Assembly (NCBI RefSeq): GCF_025399835.1
Contig: NZ_JAODVR010000002.1
Span: forward strand, 62,001 to 126,000
Source of the DNA: Haloarchaeobius sp. HME9146
GTDB taxonomy: Archaea > Halobacteriota > Halobacteria > Halobacteriales > Natrialbaceae
Direction: 5' to 3'
DNA: 64,000 bases
Part shown: piece by piece, positions 45,061-52,666 of the stretch
Layout: each line of letters starts with the position of its first letter
Position numbering within the stretch: position 1 is the first letter of the stretch
Translations under genes and position numbers: made by a program
The notes under the pieces: generated by a model
What the model saw: only the letters and a program-made list of their open reading frames with translations
What the model was told of the DNA's origin: nothing
Databases searched by the model: none

Positions 45061-45432
45061 TGTACTCCCGCGATGTCCGCGTGAACCGTTCCGGTCAGTC
45101 GAACGTTTTTACACTCCTGTCGTGTGTGAACACCACACAATGTGTTCGTTTCTCGCTATGTGCGGGAAATAAAGAATCGAACGTCGCTGAGATCGACAGT
45201 CCCCGCTTTTCCTTATATACTGATTCCGAGAGTGGAAACGTAACGCGACTTTGACGGGAGTAGACGGCTGTTTCACGGTGTGAGATGCGGGTTTCGGACG
45301 AGGCGACAGCTCTCGTTCCGGAGGCTCGAACATTTATAAGTGAGCCCGCCGGTTCGAACCAGAGCGACCGAATTCGAACAGTACAGGGCTACTGTGGCTC
45401 GATATGAGCACGAGACCGGGGCTGTCTCAGTT
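45061..45432 (+). other. Intergenic region with palindromes between thuA-like and IclR genes
   Basis: About 370 bases, no gene called. It holds the inverted repeat TGTGTG-AACAC-CACACA (45123-45139), the palindromic TTTATAAG near 45333-45340, and three copies of TCGAAC (about 45326, 45353 and 45373). A minus-strand frame of 74 codons (45109-45333) begins inside the TTTATAAG box and has no domain, so it is rejected. Confidence 0.5.
45123..45146. promoter_or_regulatory. Inverted repeat upstream of the second IclR gene, candidate operator
   Basis: TGTGTG-AACAC-CACACA at 45123-45139, a perfect 6-bp inverted repeat with 5-base centre. It overlaps CACACAATGTGTT (45134-45146), which resembles the BCCT upstream element. 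It lies about 92-115 bases before the IclR start. Confidence 0.45.
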
Positions 45433-46167
45433 TCAGTGCGTTTCGTCGTCGAGGGGCTCGAGTGGGTCGTGGTTTCCGCGGTACACCTCGGGGCCGTCCT
45501 CGTTCGGCGCGGCCCACTCGCACGCGTTCTGGAGGACCTGCTGGACCTCCTCCTGGAAATAGATGGGATACGTCTCGTGGCCGGGACGGAAGTAGAACAC
45601 CTTGCCTTCACCACGGTGGTAGCAACAGCCCGACCGGAACACTTCCCCACCCTCGAACCAGGAGTTGAACACCAGTGCGTCCGGTTGCGGGATGTCGAAG
45701 TGCTCGCCGTACATCTCGGCTCTGGGGACCTCGAACTGCTCGGGCAGGCCGTCGGTGATGGGGTGGCTCGGGTCGGTCACCCAGACCCGTTCCTTCTCGC
45801 CCTCGTCCCGCCACTTCAGGGCACAGCTGGTGCCCATGAGCTCGCGGAATATCTTCGAGAAGTGCCCGGAGTGGAGCACGAGGAGCCCCATCCCGTCGAG
45901 GACGTGCTCTTTCACGCGAGCGACCACGTCGTCGGATACCTCGTCGTGCGCCTTGTGGCCCCACCAGGTGAGCACGTCCGTCTCCGCGAGCACGTCCTCG
46001 GTCAACCCGTGCTCGGGTTCGTCGAGTGTCGCCGTCTCGACCTCGAAACCGGCCTCCCCGAGCGCATCGGCGATGGCCGCGTGGATCCCGTCGGGATACA
46101 CCGCTGCGACCGCCTCGTTCTCTTGCTCGTGCCGGTACTCGTTCCAGACCGTGACTCTGATCGTCAT
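45433..46167 (-). CDS. ThuA-like protein (trehalose-utilisation family)
   Basis: 244 residues with the glutamine-amidotransferase-like fold of Thu[88 protein letters not shown]. No amidotransferase Cys nucleophile triad is obvious. ThuA proteins accompany 3-keto-glycoside and trehalose use in bacteria. ATG 46167 has a TATA-like GCATAAG box at 46192-46198. It is divergent from rdfA and probably belongs to the glycan locus that follows. Confidence 0.87.
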   Translation of the reverse strand: MTIRVTVWNEYRHEQENEAVAAVYPDGIHAAIADALGEAGFEVETATLDEPEHGLTEDVLAETDVLTWWGHKAHDEVSDDVVARVKEHVLDGMGLLVLHSGHFSKIFRELMGTSCALKWRDEGEKERVWVTDPSHPITDGLPEQFEVPRAEMYGEHFDIPQPDALVFNSWFEGGEVFRSGCCYHRGEGKVFYFRPGHETYPIYFQEEVQQVLQNACEWAAPNEDGPEVYRGNHDPLEPLDDETH

Positions 46168-46228
46168 GGTCGAACTATCCACGGGCATTCTGCATAAGAG
46201 TTGTCGGTCGTGGACGGTGATGTCACAG

Positions 46229-46237
46229 GTTTAAGTG
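46229..46237 (+). promoter_or_regulatory. TATA-like box of rdfA
   Basis: GTTTAAGTG 24-32 bases before ATG 46261, leaderless spacing. The divergent thuA-like box lies at 46192-46198. Confidence 0.5.
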
Positions 46238-46260
46238 CCGCGTTCACATACAGCCACCTA

Positions 46261-46884
46261 ATGACAGATGGGCAGACAGCCGGGTCGAACACGCGGACGA
46301 ACAAGGTCGACCGCGTCATCGAGGAGTACGACCTCGGCGACATCGGAGACGAACTGGAGCGACTGTGGCTCGGAGAGGGAGACGAACAGCAGAGTGTCCG
46401 GGACCTCGCGGAGTTGTTCAACAGACGGGTCCTGCAATCGGCGATAGACGCCAGTGACGTGTTCACCCTCGGCGAGAACGTCGATCACATCTACGATGCA
46501 CTCACCGGCGGGGAGTCGGAGTCAGACGACCGGACACTCATCAGGGCGCGGCTCGAACAGAACGGAATCGACGTCGAGGCGGTCGAGCGGGACTTCGTCT
46601 CGCACCAGACCATCTACCGGTATCTCAAGAACCACCGGGATGCCGAGCAGCCCGAACCGACCGACGAGGAACGGGTCGAGAAGGCCGAACAGACCATCCA
46701 GCGCCTCCGCGGCCGGACGACGGCCGTGACCGAACGCTCGCTGGAAGGACTCCAGAAGAAGGGGACCATCTCGCTCGGTGATTTCAGTGTCCTCAACGAC
46801 ATCCAGGTGCTCTGTGACGACTGCGGGCGCAGCTACGACGTGGCCGACCTCCTCGCCCGGGGTGGCTGCGAGTGCGAGACCTGA
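46261..46884 (+). CDS. rdfA: Rod-determining factor RdfA-like protein
   Basis: 207 residues. The N-terminus has the family pattern KVDRVIEEYDLGDIGDELERLW...SVRDLAELFNRRVL (15-58), a middle VERDFVSHQTIYRYLKNHR (108-126), a coiled region with TTAVTERSLEGL, and a C-terminal zinc knuckle with Cys185, Cys188, Cys203 and Cys205. In Haloferax volcanii RdfA is needed for rod shape; haloarchaea carry several paralogues. Whether this copy controls shape is unknown. It stands alone, divergent from the thuA-like gene, and is followed by a hairpin. Confidence 0.8.
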   Translation: MTDGQTAGSNTRTNKVDRVIEEYDLGDIGDELERLWLGEGDEQQSVRDLAELFNRRVLQSAIDASDVFTLGENVDHIYDALTGGESESDDRTLIRARLEQNGIDVEAVERDFVSHQTIYRYLKNHRDAEQPEPTDEERVEKAEQTIQRLRGRTTAVTERSLEGLQKKGTISLGDFSVLNDIQVLCDDCGRSYDVADLLARGGCECET

Positions 46885-46886
46885 CT

Positions 46887-46914
46887 GTTACACACATAGG
46901 TCTGTAACTTTCTC
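46887..46914 (+). terminator. Hairpin terminator candidate after rdfA
   Basis: GTTACA (46887-46892) and TGTAAC (46903-46908) form a 6-bp stem with a 10-base loop, followed by a T-rich TTTCTCT, starting three bases after the rdfA stop. Confidence 0.4.
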
Positions 46915-47889
46915 TGCTATCCGTCCCCTTCGGCGGTCGTAGCCGCTCGTGTCGAAGGTGGATGTCCCCGTGTACGGAACCCGGTCGTCTGTGACTCTCG
47001 GTCAGACCTGCGCTGTAGTGAGTGCTGGCGCGCCTGCTAGACGGACCAGCATGCATGTTAGCGGGGGAAGGCCGATGCAACAGGCCCTCAGCTGTTCTGC
47101 TCTGGTGAACACCGACGTCCCAGCACGGTGGTGAGTTCGGAGATAGGTCGCCACGACTCCGGCCGGGCTGTCCCGGACACGCGACCGGTTCATGCTGTCT
47201 CTGCGACGCTGCCTCCGGCGTGAGTCTTCACGTGCCTGGACGCGGTGGAATCGCAGTTTCTCAGGTGGTTGCGCGATCTCGGAGGTGAGTGCGAGTGACA
47301 CATGGGACTCCTCCTCCCCAAGTACCGCACCGTCGTACGGTTCTGCGGTCAAGATACGTCCAACTGCCTACTTTTCTGGCGCTGACTCCGGCCGTTCCGG
47401 AGTGGTGAACGATTCGCGGCAATAGTGACCGTTCCCCGACAACTGTGGCCGGCGCATGGCCGATCTCAGCGAGTGACGCCGTGAAAATGGAACCACTTGC
47501 GAAATACGGGGTCCACCAGCTCATTCCGCAAGAAACTGGTGAACGCGACGACTCTGGAGCGTTTCTGGGATTTCCACACCCAGGGATATCACTTCCCCTG
47601 CTCGTGGTATCACCGTCTCAGGACCCGTCTCGAGGGCCTGTGGGAGATAGCATCACAGGGGACGTGGCACACGCCGCGTTCAATCCGTATGAACGGGAAA
47701 TCGAGATACACGTTCTCGTGGGGCACAGAGGTCGAAATCGCTGTCCGAACGCTCGCTCATGGCGCTCCAGTCGTGCGTTTTCTCGATTGCTGGAGTCAGG
47801 AACAGAGGTCGTCGTGACGACTCGCCGCGGAATCTATCATCAACGATATGGTGGGACGTGTTTTATCAGGCTGAACGCGAGACCCGGTC
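46915..47889 (+). other. Gene-poor 1-kb stretch, no supported gene
   Basis: Frames at 47002-47352 (minus), 47445-47900 (plus) and 47497-47817 (plus) lack domains, promoters and the acidic composition of haloarchaeal proteins. The segment 47020-47130 has a suggestive but unassigned sequence; it may be a decayed mobile element or an RNA gene. I found no terminal inverted repeats. The last 400 bases are less GC-rich than the surroundings. Confidence 0.45.
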
Positions 47890-49044
47890 TCACTCGGTGA
47901 CATTCCGGAGGCAATCGACGTGATTCAGGCCGTCTGCACCGTTGCGGTCGTTCGCCCGCCAGACCTTGCCGACGATGTCCGGTCGGCCGTCACCGTCGAC
48001 GTCCAGCACCCGTGCGCAGTGCGAGCCGAGGTTCTCATCGAGAAGCACACGGCGCTCCCAGGTCTCGCCATCGGTGCCGAGACACCACCAGCGGGGCGTC
48101 ACCGATTCCCCATCCGTCTTGTCGTTCTCCATCTCGGCCGTGACCACCTCCAGGCGTCCGTCTCCATCCAGGTCCGCCAGTTCCAGCGTGTGAAGTGCCC
48201 GTCTGTCGTCCTCGGCATCGAACAGCAATCGGTGTTCCCACGGGCCAGTGTCCGTCCTGGAGAGTACTGCCAGCCTCGCGTTCGCGTCGAGCTCTGACTC
48301 GGAGATGACGACCTCGAGGTCACCGTCGTCGTCGACGTCCCCGACAGCGATGCGGGTCTCGTGGTCCCAGTCCAGGGCCGGGTCGACGAGTGGGTGCTGC
48401 TGCCAGTCGGTCCCCTCCCCATCCACGTTCTGGAACCAGCCCTGGTTGGTGACGATGTCGAGGCCCGGGCCGTCCGAGATGTCCGCGACCGCCGTTCCAT
48501 CTCCATCCAGCCCGGACGCGACGACGGTCGGTACCCACTCGCCGTCGCTCCCTATGTCGTCGAACACGACCAGAGAATGGTCTTTGACTCGTGCGACGAT
48601 CTCCATCTCGCCATCGCCATCGACGTCCGCGGCCAGCAAGTCGTGGGGGCCGTTCTCGAATCCGTCGTAGACGACTCGGGCTGTTCCGAACGACTCCGCG
48701 GTCGGGTCTGCATCGACGACGAACAGGCGACTGCCCCACTCGCCGCAGACGATCTCGGGGCAGCCGTCACCGTCCACGTCCGTCGCAGTTGCACCGACGC
48801 CCGGGCGGAAGTCCGGCTCGAGTTCGTAGCGGTCCCAGCCGTCGGCCGTCCGGTCGTACAGGTGGTAGTACCCACCGTCGGGGGATAACCTGCCGCCGGT
48901 TGCGAACTCGTCGCGGCCGTCGCCGTCGAAGTCCGCCGCGGCGACGCCACCCCAGGCATCGTAGCCAGGTGACTCACCACCCCAGGAGATGTTGAATATC
49001 GTCGTATCCACGGTCTCGTGTTCGAACTGCAGGGCTTCGCGCAT
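47890..49044 (-). CDS. FG-GAP/VCBS beta-propeller protein without signal peptide
   Basis: 384 residues built from about six or seven repeats with calcium-loop motifs of the DxDxDG type: DFDGDGRDE, DVDGDGCPE, DVDGDGEME, DVDDDGDLE, DLDGDGRLE and DVDGDGRPD. These are FG-GAP repeats that form a beta propeller. No Sec or Tat signal and no membrane helix, unlike most such proteins, so it is predicted cytoplasmic. Such propellers occur in polysaccharide lyases (PL11 type) and in binding proteins; no lyase residues can be assigned by eye. ATG 49044 is supported by a TATA box at 49068-49078. Divergent from the Gfo/Idh/MocA gene. Confidence 0.82.
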   Translation of the reverse strand: MREALQFEHETVDTTIFNISWGGESPGYDAWGGVAAADFDGDGRDEFATGGRLSPDGGYYHLYDRTADGWDRYELEPDFRPGVGATATDVDGDGCPEIVCGEWGSRLFVVDADPTAESFGTARVVYDGFENGPHDLLAADVDGDGEMEIVARVKDHSLVVFDDIGSDGEWVPTVVASGLDGDGTAVADISDGPGLDIVTNQGWFQNVDGEGTDWQQHPLVDPALDWDHETRIAVGDVDDDGDLEVVISESELDANARLAVLSRTDTGPWEHRLLFDAEDDRRALHTLELADLDGDGRLEVVTAEMENDKTDGESVTPRWWCLGTDGETWERRVLLDENLGSHCARVLDVDGDGRPDIVGKVWRANDRNGADGLNHVDCLRNVTE

Positions 49045-49067
49045 CGCTGAGTACCTTCGCACGGGGT

Positions 49068-49078
49068 GGTAAATAATT
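49068..49078 (-). promoter_or_regulatory. TATA box of the FG-GAP propeller gene
   Basis: Minus-strand AATTATTTACC 24-34 bases before ATG 49044, leaderless spacing. Confidence 0.55.
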
Positions 49079-49251
49079 GAGGGGCAGGGGAGTTCCGGAG
49101 GAAACCGACAGCTTGCGTGTGGTTCGCGACCGAATCGAACGATACGGCCGACATCCGAACGGCCCACGTCCGGGAGCCACCGAACGCAATCGTGACTGAA
49201 TTCTGTCGTACGGATTTAAATATCGGATTCACATCCCCACGATGTAGTGAA

Positions 49252-50148
49252 ATGAATCGGTTAGGAATGCTTGGCCTCGACACGAGTCATCCGGCCTCCT
49301 TTGGACCCATCCTGGAAGCGATGCCGAACGCGTCGGTGACCTCGCTCTGGGATGGTGGTGACGTGCGGGAGGAGTCGTACTGCCACGAACTGGCCGCGGA
49401 GTACGACGCCACGCTGTACGACGACCCGGAGGACATGCTCGGTTCGGTCGACGGCGTTCTGGTCATGGCGGTCAACTGGGACACCCACGTCTCCCTCGCG
49501 GAACCCTTCCTCGAGGCTGGTGTTCCGACGCTCATCGACAAACCCGTCGTCGGCTGTCTCGCCGACCTCGAAACCCTCGAATCGCTCGCGACCGGGACAC
49601 CGCTGTTCGGCGGCTCGTCGGTCTCGTTCCATCCCCGGCTGTCGGACTTCCCGACGGGCGTCCCGGACCGGCTCCTCTACGGGGCTGGGTACAACGACCC
49701 GTTCTACTACGGGTCGCACATGACCGACACTGCGCGCCGAATCGCGGGTGCCGACTGGGTCGCCGCGGACTGCGCCGACTATCCTGGTGCCGCGGTCGAC
49801 ATCGAGTTCGAAAACGGGGCGACGGCGGTTCTCAGGCTGGACGGTCCGTCCCAGCCTGGCGCGTTCGGCCTGCTCGACGTCTCGGACGAAACCCGCTCGG
49901 CCGTCATCGGCGGGACCGAGGAGGAACTCCAGAAGATGTACCGGTCGTACCTGCAGCGGTTCCTCGATATCGTCGAGGGCGAACGGGACGAATCACGCCG
50001 GATCCTCGACTCTGCTTCGCTCCTGCTCGGTGTCCGCGCCGCGCTCGAGACCGGGGGCCGGGTCACACCCGACTCGTCGGCACTTCGCGAGACGACTGCA
50101 GACGGGCACGACTTCCTCGATTCGTACCAGCCCTACGCGACCTCGTGA
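49252..50148 (+). CDS. Gfo/Idh/MocA-like NAD(P)-dependent oxidoreductase
   Basis: 298 residues, shorter than the usual 330-380. N-terminal Rossmann strand MNRLGMLGLDTSHPASFGPIL, an aspartate-rich nucleotide region, DGVLVMAVNWDTHVSLAEPFLEAGVPTLIDKPVVG (the EKP-type segment is DKP here), and an alpha/beta substrate domain (about 120-290). The GxGxxG is altered to LGLDTSH, as in a subgroup of this family. Members oxidise or epimerise sugars and inositols, including 3-keto-glycoside steps. A TTTAAATA box at 49214-49221 drives it. It is the first plus-strand gene of the glycan locus. Confidence 0.8.
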   Translation: MNRLGMLGLDTSHPASFGPILEAMPNASVTSLWDGGDVREESYCHELAAEYDATLYDDPEDMLGSVDGVLVMAVNWDTHVSLAEPFLEAGVPTLIDKPVVGCLADLETLESLATGTPLFGGSSVSFHPRLSDFPTGVPDRLLYGAGYNDPFYYGSHMTDTARRIAGADWVAADCADYPGAAVDIEFENGATAVLRLDGPSQPGAFGLLDVSDETRSAVIGGTEEELQKMYRSYLQRFLDIVEGERDESRRILDSASLLLGVRAALETGGRVTPDSSALRETTADGHDFLDSYQPYATS

Positions 50149-50149
50149 C

Positions 50150-51136
50150 TCATCGATTCGGTGGCGTGAGTGGCGAGTCGGGGGCTCGTTCGTAGACCAT
50201 CTCCCGGACGTGTTCTTCGTAGGCCTGCACCGTCGGCAGGTCGAACTGCGCCTCGACCTCCTCGACCCTGAGGTCCTCGTCGAGCGTCTCCAGCACGATG
50301 GTCGCGTCGTCGTAGTTTGCGTGGAGGGCGATGTCACCGCCGTAGTACTCCTGTACCTCGTCCATCGTCTCGAAGTCCAGTCCGGCGCGCGAGTAGGACT
50401 TGCAGTCCGTGTTCACCTCGGCGAAAGAGAACCGGAGTCTTCCACCACCCAGGTCGAGCCCCAGGGCCTCGGGGTGGGTCGCGTGGCGGTCCTGCCTGGC
50501 TATCTCGCTCCCGTGCGGCGTGTATATCTTCGAGTACGGACCCCAGGTGACGGGGACGTGGTAGCCGTGGTAGACCGCCCAGTTACGGAGCCGGCTGTAG
50601 CTGGTTCCTTGCGTCGGGTGGAACAGTACGTTCACGTCTCGCGCACCGAACGCGACGCCGATCTCGTCGAACCGGACGTCCCAGCATATCGTGGCCGCGA
50701 CACGCCCGAACGGCGTGTCCCACGTCGGCAGCTCGGTCCCGGGCGAGATGCCGCGGTCCATCTCGCCGTCGGTCGGCGCGAGCTTCCTGTACGTGCCTAG
50801 GAACTCGCCGTCGGGACCGACGAGTCCGACGCTGTTGTAGACGGTCCCCGCCGCGTCCTCGTACGTCGGGACCCACACGTAGGAACCGAGTTCTCTGGCT
50901 TTCTCTCCGATTCGCTCCGTCACCGGTCCCGGGAGGCTGACCGCCAGTTCCTCGGGGAGGACGTCGCCCTCGGCCCCCTTGGCCAGGGCCAGTTCCGGGA
51001 AGGAGACGAAGTCCGGCTCGAACGATGCTGCGCGGTCGAGCGCCGTGAGCATGTTGCGGAGGTTGGTTTCGACGGTCGATTCGGGGTCACTGTCCGGATT
51101 GAGCAGGGCTGCCTGCAGGATGCGGGTCGGTCGCAT
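50150..51136 (-). CDS. Carbon-nitrogen hydrolase (nitrilase superfamily)
   Basis: 328 residues. The catalytic triad Glu48 (SFPELALA), Lys118 (GTYRKLAPTDGE) and Cys151 (ATICWDVRF) is intact. The family hydrolyses nitriles, amides or carbamoyl groups, using a cytoplasmic enzyme. A C-terminal extension (about 270-328) follows the fold and may aid oligomerisation. ATG 51136 is preferred over 51145 because of the TATA-like box at 51159-51167. It faces the Gfo/Idh/MocA gene tail to tail (1-base gap). Natural substrate not predictable. Confidence 0.88.
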   Translation of the reverse strand: MRPTRILQAALLNPDSDPESTVETNLRNMLTALDRAASFEPDFVSFPELALAKGAEGDVLPEELAVSLPGPVTERIGEKARELGSYVWVPTYEDAAGTVYNSVGLVGPDGEFLGTYRKLAPTDGEMDRGISPGTELPTWDTPFGRVAATICWDVRFDEIGVAFGARDVNVLFHPTQGTSYSRLRNWAVYHGYHVPVTWGPYSKIYTPHGSEIARQDRHATHPEALGLDLGGGRLRFSFAEVNTDCKSYSRAGLDFETMDEVQEYYGGDIALHANYDDATIVLETLDEDLRVEEVEAQFDLPTVQAYEEHVREMVYERAPDSPLTPPNR

Positions 51137-51158
51137 ATGCGCCACTCGATGGCACGGG

Positions 51159-51167
51159 AGTTATAGC
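51159..51167 (-). promoter_or_regulatory. TATA box of the nitrilase-family gene
   Basis: Minus-strand GCTATAACT 23-31 bases before ATG 51136. Confidence 0.5.
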
Positions 51168-51267
51168 TAGGCGTCCACCAGCAAGCAGAGTGCAGCGTCA
51201 TCTGGGCGGGGAGGGTTGTCACCCGAATGGAACAAACACTTTTGCTAATGGATGGCGAATCCTGGCT

Positions 51268-52665
51268 ATGCCTTGTCCTCACGCAGGAGGCGGTAGGGTC
51301 GACGATACCGCTCCATCCGACGACCCCGATGCCTCGCGTCGGGAGTTCATGAAAGCTGCCGTGGCCATCGGCGGCGCGGCCGCGCTGTCGGCGTGCCTCT
51401 CCCGGTCACCGGAGGTCGACTCGACGACCACCACCGACACCCAACGGACCGCCAATCCCGTCGAGACACAGCGATTCGCGCAGGGAACCGACTCGCTGGA
51501 CGACCTCCCGGAACGCCAGCACGAGTGGGGCAAGTACGTCCAGGTCGACAGCTACGGGAATCCGGACTTCCCGCATCACCAGGCGTTCCTCCTGCTGAAC
51601 TACGTCGGTGAGGACACCCCGACAGAGGCCGAACGAACACGGGTCGAAGATGCGTTTCAAACCCTGGAACGGGCGTTCAAGCGCGGGGTCGGCACCGACC
51701 GACGAGCCGTTATGAACGACGGACTGCTGTTCACGGTGGGGTACGCACCGTCGTACTTCGACCGGTTCGAGGAACCGCTCCCAGACTCGGTCGATATCAT
51801 GCCCCCGGCAGCGCTCCTCGAGCGGCTCGGGGAGGACCCGGCGAACGCGACCACCTGTGATGCCGCTATCCACCTCGCGAGCGACCTCGCACCCGTCGTG
51901 CTGGCCGCCGAGGAAGCGCTCTTCGGGCGGCTGGAACACGTCAACGGCGTCGAGGTCCAGGGAAGCCTCGACGGTGTGTTCGAGACCGTCGAACGCCGGA
52001 CCGGGTTCGTCGGCTCGGGATTCCCGAAAGAACGACTTCGTGACGACATCCCGGCGCGCGCACCCGTCTCGATGGGGTTCAAGTCGAACTACCGCGACAC
52101 CTTCCCCTCCGAGGACAAGATAACCATCACCGAGGGGCCGTTCGCGGGCGGCTCGGTGCAGCAACTCTCCAAGCTCCGGAACCACCTCGACGAGTGGTAC
52201 GACCAGGACCACGAGCAGCGCGTCGAGAAGATGTTCAGCCCCGACCACAGCTCGGACACCGTGGGAGACGTCGGCGAGAACCTGGCGAGCAAGAGCGAGA
52301 TCACGCGCGAGATTGCCGACCGAACCCTCGAAGACGCCCAGACGAAAGGCCGTGTCGGACACGGGCAGAAACTCGCCCGGGTTCGAGACGACGACGACGA
52401 GCCACTCATCATGCGGCGTGGTGATTTCAACGCGGCCGCCGAGTCCGGTGCCATCCTCCACTTCGGGTCGCTCCAGCGCGGCATCGACGAGTTCGTCAAG
52501 ACCCGTGACGCGATGAACGAGGTGGACCTCGACGGAACCGGCGACGGGCCCGAGCTCCCCGACTCCGAGAACGGTATCCTCGATTTCATCGAGGTTCTCT
52601 CACGGAGTACCTTCCTGGTCCCACCCCGGCAGTACCGTTCGCTTCCTACCCCACGACCCAGCTAA
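51268..52665 (+). CDS. Tat-exported DyP-peroxidase-like protein, possibly heme-less
   Basis: 465 residues. Tat motif SRREFMK (23-29), hydrophobic core and lipobox ending SAC (Cys43). The later part follows the DyP fold by eye: GPFAGGSVQQLSKLRNHLDEWY, then RRGDFNA and LHFGSLQRGIDEFVKTRDAMN, ending in the FLVPPRQY element. The hallmarks of an active DyP are not intact: GFxDG reads GFKSN, and the segment where the heme-proximal His should be reads ARVRD. So peroxidase activity is doubtful and the family call is tentative. The gene ends one base before the CRTAC1-type gene, so the two exported proteins are co-expressed. Confidence 0.65.
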   Translation: MPCPHAGGGRVDDTAPSDDPDASRREFMKAAVAIGGAAALSACLSRSPEVDSTTTTDTQRTANPVETQRFAQGTDSLDDLPERQHEWGKYVQVDSYGNPDFPHHQAFLLLNYVGEDTPTEAERTRVEDAFQTLERAFKRGVGTDRRAVMNDGLLFTVGYAPSYFDRFEEPLPDSVDIMPPAALLERLGEDPANATTCDAAIHLASDLAPVVLAAEEALFGRLEHVNGVEVQGSLDGVFETVERRTGFVGSGFPKERLRDDIPARAPVSMGFKSNYRDTFPSEDKITITEGPFAGGSVQQLSKLRNHLDEWYDQDHEQRVEKMFSPDHSSDTVGDVGENLASKSEITREIADRTLEDAQTKGRVGHGQKLARVRDDDDEPLIMRRGDFNAAAESGAILHFGSLQRGIDEFVKTRDAMNEVDLDGTGDGPELPDSENGILDFIEVLSRSTFLVPPRQYRSLPTPRPS

Positions 52666-52666
52666 C

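Noticed and set aside
45340-46197. A 285-codon plus-strand frame beginning just after a TATA-like box
   Set aside because: Antisense to the thuA-like gene, without domains; the ThuA motifs lie on the minus strand.
47002-47352. Minus-strand frame suspected to be a transposase remnant
   Set aside because: Arg-rich, no DDE or HUH motif, no terminal inverted repeats found by eye.
47445-47900. Plus-strand frames (also 47497-47817) near the FG-GAP gene
   Set aside because: They overlap each other, lack domains and are not acidic. A decayed gene is possible but not supportable.
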